Made by a program: the position numbers and the translations under genes
The notes under the pieces: generated by a model
What the model was told of the DNA's origin: nothing
Seen by the model: only the letters and a program-made list of their open reading frames with translations
The model's database searches: none
In this document: piece after piece, positions 36,657-46,530 of the stretch
Numbering within the stretch: position 1 is the stretch's first letter
Layout: each line of letters opens with the position of its first letter
Source: Marisediminitalea aggregata
GTDB lineage: Bacteria; Pseudomonadota; Gammaproteobacteria; Enterobacterales; Alteromonadaceae
Direction: 5' to 3'
DNA: 64,000 bases
Assembly: GCF_900129565.1 (NCBI RefSeq)
Contig: NZ_FQWD01000004.1
Coordinates: 186,001-250,000 of the forward strand

Positions 36657-39238
36657 GACAACAACTCCTGCAGGTTAATAATGAGTAATACCCGGCCATC
36701 GCCCAACAAGGCGGTACCTGAGAAGTGATTGAATCCGGCCATGACCCCTTCAAGCGGCTTCTGAATCACATCAATGCCCTCGTGGAACTTGTCGATGATT
36801 AAACCGAAATCGCCCTGGCCGTTATTTACCACCAGCACACACACTTCATCGGACTCGTTGTCGCTGACAGGCAATTGCAGCAGGGTACGTAAACAATGCA
36901 GTGGGATAATTTTTTCACGCAGCATCAACACGGGGTTGTTGCGGATCATTTCAATATCGCGCTGCGACACCTTCACGGTTTCCACCACAGAATCCAGACC
37001 AATGCCAAACATTTGGTGGTTCACTTCGAACATCATGATGCGATTTACCGACATGGTTTGCGGCAGAATCAGTTTGAACTGGGTGCCCTCACCGACTTTA
37101 CTTTGCATTTCAATGGTGCCACCCGCCTGTGCAACCATGGTGCGCACCGCATCCATTCCTACCCCACGACCCGACAAATCAGACACCTGTTCGCTGGTCG
37201 AAAAGCCAGCGGCAAAAATCAGCTGCAGTGACTCTTCTTCGGTTAGCGTATCAAGCTGATGCTCCTGGATGATCCCTTTTTGGTACGCCAGCATTTTTAT
37301 CTTTTCAGCATCGATGCCTTTACCATCATCACGGATTTCGATCACCACATTGTCGTCCTGAGGCATGGCACTCAGCACAATGGTGCCGGTTTCAGATTTA
37401 CCTGCAACACCACGATCTGACGGGGCTTCGATGCCGTGGTCGATACTATTGCGCAACAGATGAATCAGTGGTTCTGACAAGGATTCAATCAGGTTCTTAT
37501 CAAACTCGGTGTCTTCACCTTGCATAACCAGATCGATTTTCTTGTTAAGTTTTCTGGCCAACTCTCTCACCAACCGGGGATAGCGTTGGAATACGTGGGA
37601 AACCGGCACCATTCTGATTTGCAACACGGCGCTTTGCAGCTCTTCTGTCAGGCGGTTAACAATAGAAAAATGAGCCTTGATCTGCTTGCTCAGCTTGCGG
37701 CCTTCCTGAATGTCTTCAGCTTGTTTAGCAAGATACGGCAGTGAGTTTTTTGCTACCGTTAATTCACCAATCAGGTCCATCAGGTAGTCGATTTTCTCCT
37801 GATTCACTTTCAGTGTTTTCGGCGCCTGACGTTCTTGTTTTGGTGCCGACTCTGCAGTCTCGGAAACAGTTTCAGTTGTTTCTGGCGCTGCCGTTGATTC
37901 CTCAACCACAGGTGTTACTAACTCGTCTGGCGCGTCCTCTGTTTCGACAGGAGTAGTCGCGTTAAGCAACTGTTCAATGGCATTTGCCAGCTGGTTCGGG
38001 GTACTTGCCCCCTGAGTGTGAGATTGGCCCAGCAGTCCGGTGACGATGCGTTTAACCGATGGGAACACCGGAGAATCGGCATTGTTATTCATCGACTGAA
38101 GTATGATGAGCTGCTGCGACAGGATTTCATTACGAGCTTGATTCACCCCGGTATCTTCCGGCGTTTCATTGGCTTGATTTTGCTGTAACGGCGTGTCGGC
38201 TGATACATCCACGCTGTCGTTATCGGCTGGGTGGGTGACACTTTCCAGTAACGCCGTTAACGTGTCTGACTGGCAAATAAGCTGGAAGATACGACACATT
38301 GCGGCTTCTTCTGGCGTCACATCCTCGCCCATGCCGACCATCTCTGCCAGACGTGCGCTGTGCTGCATATCGCCATCGAGATAAGCCTGCCAAAGCTCGC
38401 CTTGCTCGGCAGCAACCAGGTACTCCTCACTCGCAGCCCAGAATGCGCTTACCAGTTGTCCAAGGGCAATGCTCTCACGCTGATACTGGCCTTCGTAATA
38501 CGCAAAGTGATTGGCAATGGCGGTGTCATCGGCACTGCTATGCACAACAATGCCCAGGTGACATTGAAAGACATCGTTCAGCGCGTCTTTTGACGGCGTG
38601 ACCTGAATGGCAATAAGCTCAGGCGTATTTGTAGCAACCGTTAGCGGGTCTTCTCCCCGGAAAAAACAATCAAAATCCGGAGTGTAATTCACCTGCCATA
38701 GGGGTTGTTCGCACTCTAACGCCGCTTCGATACACTGTAATTGCGTTTGACTACCTAGCGCTAAAAAACTTGTCGGTGCGGCACTCACACTAGATGAGGC
38801 TTCACTCTGCTGGGCGGCCTGCTCGCTTTCACCGCCATCAGCATCGTCTGTGTCGGCATGAATACAAGCTCGGATCCTACCGGCCAGTTCAGTGGAGATC
38901 GGTTGCCACTTCTCTACGTTTTCACTACCGGATTCCAGCTCATCAAACCAATTGGATATTTGATCCAGTGCTTCCAGTAACAGGTCGCACAGCGATTCAT
39001 TTAAGGGCGTGCTGCCATCTCTCAGGCTATCCAACAAATCTTCCGCAGCGTGAGCTAACGACGTCAGAGGTTTTATATCAAATAAATCTGACGACCCTTT
39101 GATGGTGTGTAAGTCCCGAAAGACATTGTCGATAGCGTCCTGTGAATAGCCATCGCTGTGCAGTTTTTCGAGAAGCAGACTGGCAGACTCAAGGTTTTCC
39201 CGGGACTCGCCAATGAAAACGTGCAGTAAATCACTCAT
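36647..39238 (-). CDS. cheA: Chemotaxis histidine kinase CheA
   Basis: This 863-residue kinase has an HPt domain with phosphate-accepting His44 (LHTIKGSS), a long middle part of about 350 residues (longer than in E. coli, acidic, without a clear P2), a dimerisation helix pair (DLIGELTVAKNSLPYL), an ATPase domain (LLRNSIDHGIE, DDGKGID, GRGVGMD) and a C-terminal CheW-like domain. It receives signals from the operon's receptors and passes phosphate to the two CheY proteins and CheB. Confidence 0.95.
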   Translation of the reverse strand: MSDLLHVFIGESRENLESASLLLEKLHSDGYSQDAIDNVFRDLHTIKGSSDLFDIKPLTSLAHAAEDLLDSLRDGSTPLNESLCDLLLEALDQISNWFDELESGSENVEKWQPISTELAGRIRACIHADTDDADGGESEQAAQQSEASSSVSAAPTSFLALGSQTQLQCIEAALECEQPLWQVNYTPDFDCFFRGEDPLTVATNTPELIAIQVTPSKDALNDVFQCHLGIVVHSSADDTAIANHFAYYEGQYQRESIALGQLVSAFWAASEEYLVAAEQGELWQAYLDGDMQHSARLAEMVGMGEDVTPEEAAMCRIFQLICQSDTLTALLESVTHPADNDSVDVSADTPLQQNQANETPEDTGVNQARNEILSQQLIILQSMNNNADSPVFPSVKRIVTGLLGQSHTQGASTPNQLANAIEQLLNATTPVETEDAPDELVTPVVEESTAAPETTETVSETAESAPKQERQAPKTLKVNQEKIDYLMDLIGELTVAKNSLPYLAKQAEDIQEGRKLSKQIKAHFSIVNRLTEELQSAVLQIRMVPVSHVFQRYPRLVRELARKLNKKIDLVMQGEDTEFDKNLIESLSEPLIHLLRNSIDHGIEAPSDRGVAGKSETGTIVLSAMPQDDNVVIEIRDDGKGIDAEKIKMLAYQKGIIQEHQLDTLTEEESLQLIFAAGFSTSEQVSDLSGRGVGMDAVRTMVAQAGGTIEMQSKVGEGTQFKLILPQTMSVNRIMMFEVNHQMFGIGLDSVVETVKVSQRDIEMIRNNPVLMLREKIIPLHCLRTLLQLPVSDNESDEVCVLVVNNGQGDFGLIIDKFHEGIDVIQKPLEGVMAGFNHFSGTALLGDGRVLLIINLQELLSCR

Positions 39239-39608
39239 AACTTACCTCGCCTAACATCAGCGACACCAGGGTACTTAGCTCATTGGCGTCTACCGGCTTA
39301 TTCAGATAGAAATTCGCACCGACGCTAAACGCCTTATTCGCATCCTTGGTCTCAGACTCTGTGCTAATCATAATGATGGGCACTGCATTGAGTTCGTCGC
39401 TGGCACGAATGGCCTGACACAAGCGATAGCCATCCATTTTCGGCATGTTGACATCTACCATAAACAAATCAATGTCTTTACCGGTGGCTTTCTCCAGTGC
39501 CTCAATGCCGTTTTCGGCTTCTTCGATATGTCGCGTAGCATTGGCAACGATGGCTTTGTGGTAGCAGCGCACTGTCGTGGCGTCATCAACGATCATGATA
39601 GTTTTCAT
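39231..39608 (-). CDS. Single-domain response regulator (CheY-like), first copy
   Basis: This 125-residue receiver has DD at 8-9, phospho-acceptor Asp52 (MVDVNMPKM), STES with Thr, and NKPVDA with Lys. It overlaps cheA by 8 bases and its start overlaps the cheR stop by one base (TAATG). The two CheY copies of the operon differ clearly and may have separate outputs. Confidence 0.93.
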   Translation of the reverse strand: MKTIMIVDDATTVRCYHKAIVANATRHIEEAENGIEALEKATGKDIDLFMVDVNMPKMDGYRLCQAIRASDELNAVPIIMISTESETKDANKAFSVGANFYLNKPVDANELSTLVSLMLGEVSYE

Positions 39609-40474
39609 TAGCGGCTACCCCCGGTGAGTGGTTTTTGATACACAATCACATCGCCCACCTTTCTGACTTTAAACAGTGAACAAATTCGACTCATTGACTC
39701 TGAATGTCCCAGAAAGATGAAGCCGCCTGGGTTTAACGCATCGTAAAGGACCTGCGCTGCGCGTTGACGAGACTGGTCGTCGAAGTAAATAAGTAAGTTG
39801 CGGCAGAAAATCAGGTCGAAGCGCGATAGCGAGCGACTCTCCTTTGCTGCCAGAATATTGATTAAACAGAACGACACTGACTCGCGAATATCGTCACACA
39901 ACTGATAGTCGTTGCCAGTTTTCTTGAAGTATTTGTTCACCACAGGAGCCGGAATATTCTGAATAGAACGTTTCGAATACAGCCCTTTTTTGGCTTGTTC
40001 TAATACCCGGCTATCTATGTCTGACGAAACGATTTCCACGTCCCGCTCAGCCAGACCTCGCCAGTATTCGAGCAGATAAATAGCAATGCTGTAAGGCTCT
40101 TCACCGGTACTGGATGGCACTGACCATATCCGCAAATCCTTGCCCGGCGGACGAATGTCACTGAGTTCGTCCATCAGGCAGCTGACCATGGCTTCAAACT
40201 GATAGTGCTCACGGAAGAAATAAGTTTCGTTCACAGTCATCGCATTTACCAGGCTCTGAAACTCCTCGCCAGACGCCTGAAAGCGCATGAAGGTAAAGTA
40301 TGAACGGAAATTAGCGTGTCCCGTTTCTTTCATACGCTCATACAGTCTCTTGTCGACAAAATAGCGTTTTGACGGTTCGAAGAAGATCCCGGTTTTGCGG
40401 TAAAACAGACTGCGGAAGCGCTCGAAATCCGCTTCGCTGATCTGTTCTACAGTTTCTTGGGCTATATCATTCAT
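39608..40474 (-). CDS. cheR: Chemotaxis protein methyltransferase CheR
   Basis: This 288-residue protein has the N-terminal helical domain (FRSLFYRKTGIFF) and the SAM-binding C-terminal domain (WSVPSSTGEEPYSIAI, FCRNLLIYFD). It methylates glutamates of receptors for adaptation. None of the receptors here carries the C-terminal pentapeptide tether. The ATG at 40474 overlaps the HEAT gene's stop; the longer frame inside that gene is rejected. Confidence 0.93.
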   Translation of the reverse strand: MNDIAQETVEQISEADFERFRSLFYRKTGIFFEPSKRYFVDKRLYERMKETGHANFRSYFTFMRFQASGEEFQSLVNAMTVNETYFFREHYQFEAMVSCLMDELSDIRPPGKDLRIWSVPSSTGEEPYSIAIYLLEYWRGLAERDVEIVSSDIDSRVLEQAKKGLYSKRSIQNIPAPVVNKYFKKTGNDYQLCDDIRESVSFCLINILAAKESRSLSRFDLIFCRNLLIYFDDQSRQRAAQVLYDALNPGGFIFLGHSESMSRICSLFKVRKVGDVIVYQKPLTGGSR

Positions 40475-41096
40475 TAGCGCAATCCACCAACTGTTTGCTG
40501 ACGGTATCAATGGCAAAACAAATATAGCCATTGTCAGCGAATTTTGTCCGGGCACTCTCAAGCACAGGTAAGCTCGACACATCACCAATTTCACTTAGCT
40601 TGTCGATTGCGGTTCCCACCACGTTGATACTGCTGTCAGACTGAATGACCTGATGCAGCCAAGTGCGTGCATCGTGATGTTGAATGGCGCCAATGATATC
40701 GACGGCAAAAATACGTGTATCGGTATCCTCGTCACTCAGCAGCTCTAGTACGTGTTTAGCAAACAACTGAGGCTGCAGTTGAAATAGTTGAATGGCTGCA
40801 TTGCGCACCTGAGCGCTGTCTGATTTAAGACACTGGGCAATATCCGGCACAAGGCTTTCATCTACCACAGACTGGATTGCACTGAACAATACCTCGATAA
40901 CAGACTCATCGGCTTCATCGGGAACGCGTGCCATCAGTGCACTCGCTGCTTTTGGTTCACCTATTAATTGCTGTGCGGCATCGCGACGAATATCTGCATC
41001 GGGACTTTGTAACAAATGACACAACTCATCGACCGATTTAGCCTCTTCAGGCGGCTCAGGTGACAGCACGGTAGTTGTTTTCTTTTTTAATCCCAT
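40467..41096 (-). CDS. HEAT-repeat protein of the chemosensory operon
   Basis: This 209-residue helical protein has repeated HEAT-like units (e.g. LLQSPDADIRRDAAQQLI, LKSDSAQVRNAAIQLF, LSDEDTDTRIFAVDII), each with the conserved Asp/Arg spacing. No enzyme motif. HEAT proteins act as scaffolds; between cheB and cheR it may bind a receptor or modification enzyme. Function unknown. Confidence 0.8.
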   Translation of the reverse strand: MGLKKKTTTVLSPEPPEEAKSVDELCHLLQSPDADIRRDAAQQLIGEPKAASALMARVPDEADESVIEVLFSAIQSVVDESLVPDIAQCLKSDSAQVRNAAIQLFQLQPQLFAKHVLELLSDEDTDTRIFAVDIIGAIQHHDARTWLHQVIQSDSSINVVGTAIDKLSEIGDVSSLPVLESARTKFADNGYICFAIDTVSKQLVDCANE

Positions 41097-41106
41097 TGCA
41101 GTTCTC

Positions 41107-42171
41107 CTACGCGCAAATACGCATTACTGTTTGAGCAATATGGTGGCTTTCCAGAATATGGTGTACGCACCCTGCTTCTATAAGTTCCCGAGGCATACCA
41201 AACACGGTTGCCGTCGCTTCGCTCTCGGCAATGACCGTTGCCCCCCGGTTGTATGACACCGACATAGCCGCCACACCATCACACCCCATACCGGTTAACT
41301 GAATACACAGCAATCTGGCGGGATCAAATTGTGAGTTTGCGCTTTCCACCATGCGGTCGACGCTGGGATGCCACAGGTAATTGGGGTTAGCCGGTACAGG
41401 CCTTACAGCCAGGTGGCCGCCGTCTTTCAGGAACACCACATCGGCTTCACCTTTCGCGATATAAGCGGTACCTGGCATCAGGCGCATCTTTTCGGACACT
41501 TCAACTACCTTTAACTGACAAAGCTTGTCGAGGCGGTTTGCCAGTGCCTGGGTAAACGCCATCGGCATGTGTTGGGATATGACAATCGGCGCTTTAAAAT
41601 TGGCAGGCAAGGCGGTTAGCAACTGCTCCAGTTTTTTCGGCCCGCCAGTAGACACCCCTACCAGTACACAATCGATACGTGTCCTGGCTACCGGTGACGC
41701 TTTCGCCTTCTGAGGTGTTTCCGTTTTTTTAGCCGGTGCCGTTGCCACAGTCGTCTTTCTGATTGCTTTTCTCGCCGAAACCCCTTTTGTTAGCGACTGG
41801 ATTTTAGAGAGCAGCTCACTCTCTATACTGGAAATGTCCGTCGACACCGTACCACCGGGCTTAAGCACATAATCGCTGGCGCCCAGGGCTAGTGCTTCCA
41901 ATGTGACCAGCGCGCCCTTTTGCGTTAGCGAGGAAAGCATGATTATCGGACAAGGGTGCACCTTGTTGAGTAGGCTTAAACACGTTATGCCGTCCATCTT
42001 CGGCATGTTGATGTCTAATGTGATCACATCGGGCTTTTCCCGGACTGCAACATCAATGGCCTCTTCACCGTCGCGAGCGGTCACCACCTCCAGGCCGTTA
42101 CGTGAAAACAACTGACTAAACAGTTTACGCATGAGCGCTGAATCATCGACGATTAACACTTTTACGTTCAT
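41107..42171 (-). CDS. cheB: Protein-glutamate methylesterase CheB
   Basis: This 354-residue protein has an N-terminal receiver with Asp53 (LDINMPKMD), a linker (~120-165) and a methylesterase domain with the Ser/His/Asp triad in VSTGGPKK, SQHMP and GMGCDGV. It removes receptor methyl groups and is activated by CheA. With CheR nearby, the pathway has a full adaptation system; CheD and CheZ are absent from the operon. Confidence 0.95.
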   Translation of the reverse strand: MNVKVLIVDDSALMRKLFSQLFSRNGLEVVTARDGEEAIDVAVREKPDVITLDINMPKMDGITCLSLLNKVHPCPIIMLSSLTQKGALVTLEALALGASDYVLKPGGTVSTDISSIESELLSKIQSLTKGVSARKAIRKTTVATAPAKKTETPQKAKASPVARTRIDCVLVGVSTGGPKKLEQLLTALPANFKAPIVISQHMPMAFTQALANRLDKLCQLKVVEVSEKMRLMPGTAYIAKGEADVVFLKDGGHLAVRPVPANPNYLWHPSVDRMVESANSQFDPARLLCIQLTGMGCDGVAAMSVSYNRGATVIAESEATATVFGMPRELIEAGCVHHILESHHIAQTVMRICA

Positions 42172-42187
42172 GTTTGCCCTCTACCTC

Positions 42188-43714
42188 TTAACCGACTGTT
42201 ACTTCACTGTCCGCAAGCAATACCTGCGGGTCCAACAATTGAATGATCCGGCGTTCCTTATCCAGCTTTATGATTTCATTGAGTAGCTGTGACTGAGAAT
42301 TCGATAAGGTAGGTGCCTTCTCAATAACGCCCAAATCCACGGTTTTGACTTCTGCAACACCATCTACAATAAAACCGGTTTTGTGCTGACCTCGGGTCAG
42401 GACAATAATGCGCTGACGCTCAGACGTTTCCGCCATCATCAGACCGAGACGCGTTCTTAAATCAACGACCGGTAAAACCGTGCCTCGCAAATTCACTACG
42501 CCCCGCAGGTAGTCTGGTGTATTGGGTACACTCTCCAGCTTTTCAGGCACACGGGTAATTTCCTGGGTCAGCTCAATACTGACACCGTATTCCTGACCGT
42601 CGATCCAAAACACAACAAACTGTTTTGAATTGTCTTCTGAGAGCAATTCAGCGTCTTTCGCTTCGTTCATAGCGGTATCCTCTTGCAGGGGCTCAATATC
42701 GGCCATTGCATCATTCAATGAACGTTCAAAAATCGTAGCCAGGTTGACAATGGAGACCAGGCGCTTACTGTTTTCGACCCGATACACAGATTCGAGGGCG
42801 CCATCACCCATCCCTTGACTACAAAACTCAGGGACCGGCTCAAGTGCATCCACTTTGATGCTAATCACGTTACTAACACGCGAGACAACAAAGCCCACAC
42901 TGCCAATTGCCGACTGACTGTTATTCACGATAACGATGCGGGACGCATCATTGATTTCGCCACGACACATGCCCAGATTGGTAGCCAAATCGACAATGGG
43001 AATAATCCGCCCACGTAAATTCACCAGCCCTAACACAGACGGGTGACTCTCGGGCAAAGCGGAAATCTCAGTCGGTACGCGCACGATTTCCTCTACATCC
43101 TGCAGGTGAAAGGCAAAGCCCTGCTCTTCTATTGAGAAACAGACGAGTTGCTCATGCTGAGACTCTGACTCTTCATCGGCTTTCTCCTGACCACCCATTG
43201 CAGCCTGCGACAGTGATACCTGATGCTGACCACTGGTAACCGGATTAACAACCTGAGCCGTTACCAGCTTTTCAACCGATAAAATTTGCTCAATGGGTTG
43301 TTTGTCTCGTTTAATGATGCCGTCCAGGTAGTCGTAGGCAATCGAGCCTTCCCAGGACTTATCATTCTCGATGCAATCGTGATTAATGCTGTTCACTCGG
43401 GTAACGCGGTCCACCAGAAACCCGGTAACCCCCATGCTGGACTCCACCACGATAACGCGAGAATAATCCGTCTGTTCTCCTGGCTCACCCATCAGGGTGA
43501 ACTGCAGATCATAGACGGGGAGCACGTTACCTCGTAAATTTGCCAGACCAAGCATTTGGGGTGGGCCTAATGGCACCTTCACCATGGTGGGCACCCGAAT
43601 GATTTCACCGACGGTCAGCATGTTGAAAGCAAATCGCTCTTCGCCCAACAAAAAGGAGACAAACTGTGACTCTGTTTCTGTGGCGTTGTCGTTGTTTTCT
43701 ATCACTTCAGACAT
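42188..43714 (-). CDS. Protein with three tandem CheW domains
   Basis: This ~508-residue protein contains three CheW-like modules, starting near residues 17 (FVSFLLGEERFAF), 190 (LVCFSIEEQGFAF) and 363 (FVVFWIDGQEYGV). Each has the NLRG motif (LANLRGNVLPV, LVNLRGRIIPI, VVNLRGTVLPV). CheW links receptors to CheA; three in one chain could bridge several receptors and kinases. No single-domain CheW is in the operon. The ATG at 43714 has GGAGG upstream. Confidence 0.92.
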   Translation of the reverse strand: MSEVIENNDNATETESQFVSFLLGEERFAFNMLTVGEIIRVPTMVKVPLGPPQMLGLANLRGNVLPVYDLQFTLMGEPGEQTDYSRVIVVESSMGVTGFLVDRVTRVNSINHDCIENDKSWEGSIAYDYLDGIIKRDKQPIEQILSVEKLVTAQVVNPVTSGQHQVSLSQAAMGGQEKADEESESQHEQLVCFSIEEQGFAFHLQDVEEIVRVPTEISALPESHPSVLGLVNLRGRIIPIVDLATNLGMCRGEINDASRIVIVNNSQSAIGSVGFVVSRVSNVISIKVDALEPVPEFCSQGMGDGALESVYRVENSKRLVSIVNLATIFERSLNDAMADIEPLQEDTAMNEAKDAELLSEDNSKQFVVFWIDGQEYGVSIELTQEITRVPEKLESVPNTPDYLRGVVNLRGTVLPVVDLRTRLGLMMAETSERQRIIVLTRGQHKTGFIVDGVAEVKTVDLGVIEKAPTLSNSQSQLLNEIIKLDKERRIIQLLDPQVLLADSEVTVG

Positions 43715-43732
43715 AACTGCCTCCAACCTGTG

Positions 43733-45643
43733 TTAGTTGCTTTGCATTTCATCAGCAACAGACGCGATTTCTTCAATAGAACGCGCCAGGTCTTCCATGC
43801 CCTTGCTCTGTTGCTCTGATGCACTGAGTGCTTGCTGACAGTTGCTGCTGGCCTGTTCGTTGGCTGCGGCAATTTGCTCCAGACCTTTTTGCGCTTGCGC
43901 AACTGCTGCTGCAATTTCTTCACTGGTATTCTGCATGTCGCGGTTGTAGCCAAGTACTTCAGCCATATCAGTGGCGATGTCTGCAATGTCTTTGGTCGTT
44001 TGCTGTGCCTTGAGTACTTCGCGATAGGCACTTTCGGCAACATTGCTCAAATCTGTTTTCACATTGACCGTTTGATCCTGAATGCCTTTGATAAGGTCTT
44101 TGATTTGCTCAACGTTTTCAGCCGCTTCGTCGGCGAGGCTTTGGATGTCAGCTGACACTACCGCGAAGCCTTTACCGTACTCACCGGCGCGAGCGGCCTC
44201 AACTGCACCATTGACTGCCAGCATGCTGGTTTTAACCGATACCGTCGTAATGGTATCGATGACTTTGTCTATCTGACGGGTCATGACTTCCATTTGGTTG
44301 ATCGATTCAACATTGCGCTTACTGGTTTCAAGAGCCGAGTTAATGCCGTTAACCATCTCTTCGATCAGCTTGCGATTCTTCTGCAGTAAATCGGTGATTT
44401 CACCACCACGAGTGAGGGCCTGATCAGACTGAGACGACGCTTGCTCTACGCCATCCTTGAGCTTTTCGATGTTGGTTACCGCATGAGCAACCGCGCTGGC
44501 AGCCTGTTGTGCACCGTTATTCACCTGATTCAGTGCAGTCGCAATTTCAGTGGCAGACCGATTGATTTCTTCCAGACTGGCCGAGAGTTCTTCAGCTGAT
44601 GCTGCAACCTCTTCCGCGCTCTTACTGATATCAGTACTGTTTTTGAGCTCTTCCGTCACTATTTCCAGTGACTGTGCGGCTTTTTCAGCCTGTGTTAACG
44701 CGCTACCTTGTTCTGTCACGTTACTGGACACTTCCTGCGCTGCAGAAGATTGCTCATCAGCCGCACAAGAAATGGACTCTGAGCTTGTCTGAATGTCTTT
44801 GGCGGCATTGTCCATTTCGCGAATTTTAACCTGCAGATCTGCAGATCCATTCGCAATCGTGGCCATATCGTCCTTTATCTGTACCAGTTGGTTAGTCACC
44901 GCCTCGCCTTTGGTGACTTCTTCCAACGCAGCCTCTGCCGACATTTTTACAGCATCAGACACCTTGTTTGACTGCTGCTGAATTTGTTCGATTTGTTTGG
45001 CAATGTCCGCTGCACTTTTATCAGAGACTTCAGCCAACGCCCTCACCGTATCAGCAACTACTGCAAACCCTTTCCCATGCTTGCCCGCACGACCGGCTTC
45101 GATTGCAGCATTTAGCGCCAGTAAGTTTGTTTGATCTGCAATACGGGTAACTTGTTTAACTGCTTCACCAATGTTGCTGGCTTGCTGTTCCAATTCGCTC
45201 ATCATCACCACGGAACGAGACTGATGCTCAGACGCCGTTTTCACGCTCGACATCATCGTAGACAAATCTTCAACAACGCGTTCTACAAAGGTTTGCAGCG
45301 TATTGGTTTTGGTGAGGGTATTGCCGGATAGATCAAGTTGCGCCCCCAACGACTTGCTAATCTGAACGATAGCGGCCAGACTTTCCTGGCTTGCACTGCT
45401 CGATTGCTCGGCACCGGTAGCAATCTCAGTGATAGCAGTGCCCATTTGGTCAGCGGCACTGGCGGCTTCGTTAATTCCGGTAGCAAGCTGTGCACATGCT
45501 GTAGCAATTCGCTCTGCTGCCTGCTGTTGACGAGCTAGGGTACGGGCACGCTTTCGCTGCTCTTCTGCCTCACGTCGCATTTTAGGATCTACGCGAACCG
45601 TCGTATTGGTCGCAGCGGGTTCTGAATGTTTTTTAAGGGCCAT
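43733..45643 (-). CDS. Soluble chemoreceptor with two signalling tips
   Basis: This 636-residue protein has no membrane segment and no sensor domain. A basic N-terminus (~20-45) leads to long coiled coils. Two separate receptor hairpin tips are present: [21 protein letters not shown] (~170-190) and a variant [20 protein letters not shown] (~465-485). Normal receptors have one. It is the first gene of the operon, 18 bp before the triple-CheW gene. A cytoplasmic or internal array component is likely. Confidence 0.9.
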   Translation of the reverse strand: MALKKHSEPAATNTTVRVDPKMRREAEEQRKRARTLARQQQAAERIATACAQLATGINEAASAADQMGTAITEIATGAEQSSSASQESLAAIVQISKSLGAQLDLSGNTLTKTNTLQTFVERVVEDLSTMMSSVKTASEHQSRSVVMMSELEQQASNIGEAVKQVTRIADQTNLLALNAAIEAGRAGKHGKGFAVVADTVRALAEVSDKSAADIAKQIEQIQQQSNKVSDAVKMSAEAALEEVTKGEAVTNQLVQIKDDMATIANGSADLQVKIREMDNAAKDIQTSSESISCAADEQSSAAQEVSSNVTEQGSALTQAEKAAQSLEIVTEELKNSTDISKSAEEVAASAEELSASLEEINRSATEIATALNQVNNGAQQAASAVAHAVTNIEKLKDGVEQASSQSDQALTRGGEITDLLQKNRKLIEEMVNGINSALETSKRNVESINQMEVMTRQIDKVIDTITTVSVKTSMLAVNGAVEAARAGEYGKGFAVVSADIQSLADEAAENVEQIKDLIKGIQDQTVNVKTDLSNVAESAYREVLKAQQTTKDIADIATDMAEVLGYNRDMQNTSEEIAAAVAQAQKGLEQIAAANEQASSNCQQALSASEQQSKGMEDLARSIEEIASVADEMQSN

Positions 45644-45827
45644 GGGTTACCTCACTCGTTCACGGCAATATTGCAATGCGTGTTTTTACTATACGAATGA
45701 GACAAAAAATTAAGGTATTAAACCAAATACCTTTATTACTTAATGTATACCTTACTCACTTGAAATCAGCATAGTTACACAAAATATACACAATAGACAT
45801 TTAGCATAAAAGTCACTATTGTCATAC

Positions 45828-45974
45828 ATGGATTCTAGAAAAATTAACCAGTTACGTGAGCAACTAGGTGTTTTCGGAATAGCAGACATTGTTTCTGGAT
45901 TTTGTCTATCTATACTTAAGTTGCATGCGAATACGAATTTAACGCTGTATAAACTTAAGTATAAGGGTACATAA
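45828..45974 (+). CDS. Small open frame of 48 codons, doubtful
   Basis: An ATG frame of 48 residues (start MDSRKINQLREQLGVF) ends in TAA. There is no ribosome-binding site and the second half is AT-rich. It could be a remnant of a gene or chance. Confidence 0.2.
   Translation: MDSRKINQLREQLGVFGIADIVSGFCLSILKLHANTNLTLYKLKYKGT
45911..45963. repeat. 12-base inverted repeat with 29-base spacer
   Basis: TATACTTAAGTT (45911-45922) and its exact complement (45952-45963). Could fold into a stem-loop or bind a dimeric regulator; no T tract. Confidence 0.55.
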
Positions 45975-46072
45975 GCTGAGGCTTATGTGTTGAATCCATT
46001 AGGGATTTACAACTTGAAATAGCGGGATTGTATAGCGTCAATCCCGTTAGTAGGACGTAAGTGTACAGCGCG

Positions 46073-46471
46073 TTATTTGTTAGCAATATAGCCTTGTAAG
46101 GCTTCAATGATAGCCACATTAGCAGCAGGGAAGGCGCTTGCATCGAGGGTGTCTATACTCAACCACTTGCCGGGTTGGCCTTCGTTACCTACTGGCTCGC
46201 CTTTAAAGCCATCAACGATGAATACAATCAGCTTAACCTGCTTATCTCCATAGTCATGGGCAATGGTTATCAGAGGATCCGTATGCGTTATTTCAATTGC
46301 AATCTCTTCCTGTAGTTCTCGGAATAGCGCTTGTTCAGGGGATTCCCCTGCCTCAACCTTACCACCCGGAAACTCCCACTTACCGCCCTGATGTTTATCA
46401 TTCGACCGCAAGCACACAAAAGTTTGATGGCCTCTTATTACCACGCCTACCGCGACTTCAACGACTTTCAT
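46073..46471 (-). CDS. mutT: 8-oxo-dGTP diphosphatase MutT
   Basis: This 132-residue Nudix hydrolase has an intact Nudix box (GGKVEAGESPEQALFRELQE, residues ~36-55). It removes 8-oxo-dGTP from the nucleotide pool and prevents A:T to C:G mutations. It lies after secA as in E. coli. The ATG at 46471 has GAGGTG upstream; a longer start would run into the secA terminator. Confidence 0.93.
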   Translation of the reverse strand: MKVVEVAVGVVIRGHQTFVCLRSNDKHQGGKWEFPGGKVEAGESPEQALFRELQEEIAIEITHTDPLITIAHDYGDKQVKLIVFIVDGFKGEPVGNEGQPGKWLSIDTLDASAFPAANVAIIEALQGYIANK

Positions 46472-46485
46472 AATCACCTCAAATG

Positions 46486-46509
46486 AAAAAAGGGGCACGA
46501 TTGCCCCTT
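46486..46509 (-). terminator. Terminator between secA and mutT
   Basis: On the minus strand an 8-bp stem AAGGGGCA/TGCCCCTT with a 4-base loop runs into a T run. It lies 22 bp after the secA stop, so mutT probably needs read-through or its own promoter. Confidence 0.85.
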
Positions 46510-46530
46510 CTGAACATTACCTATTGCAGG

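Larger units (their letters stand above)
45644..46072. other. 429-bp intergenic region upstream of the chemosensory operon
   Basis: AT-rich. Contains a 12-base inverted repeat, a small open frame and a hairpin (CGGGATTG/CAATCCCG, 46023-46046), each described separately. The promoter of the operon must lie near 45644-45800 but no clear pair stands out. Confidence 0.6.
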
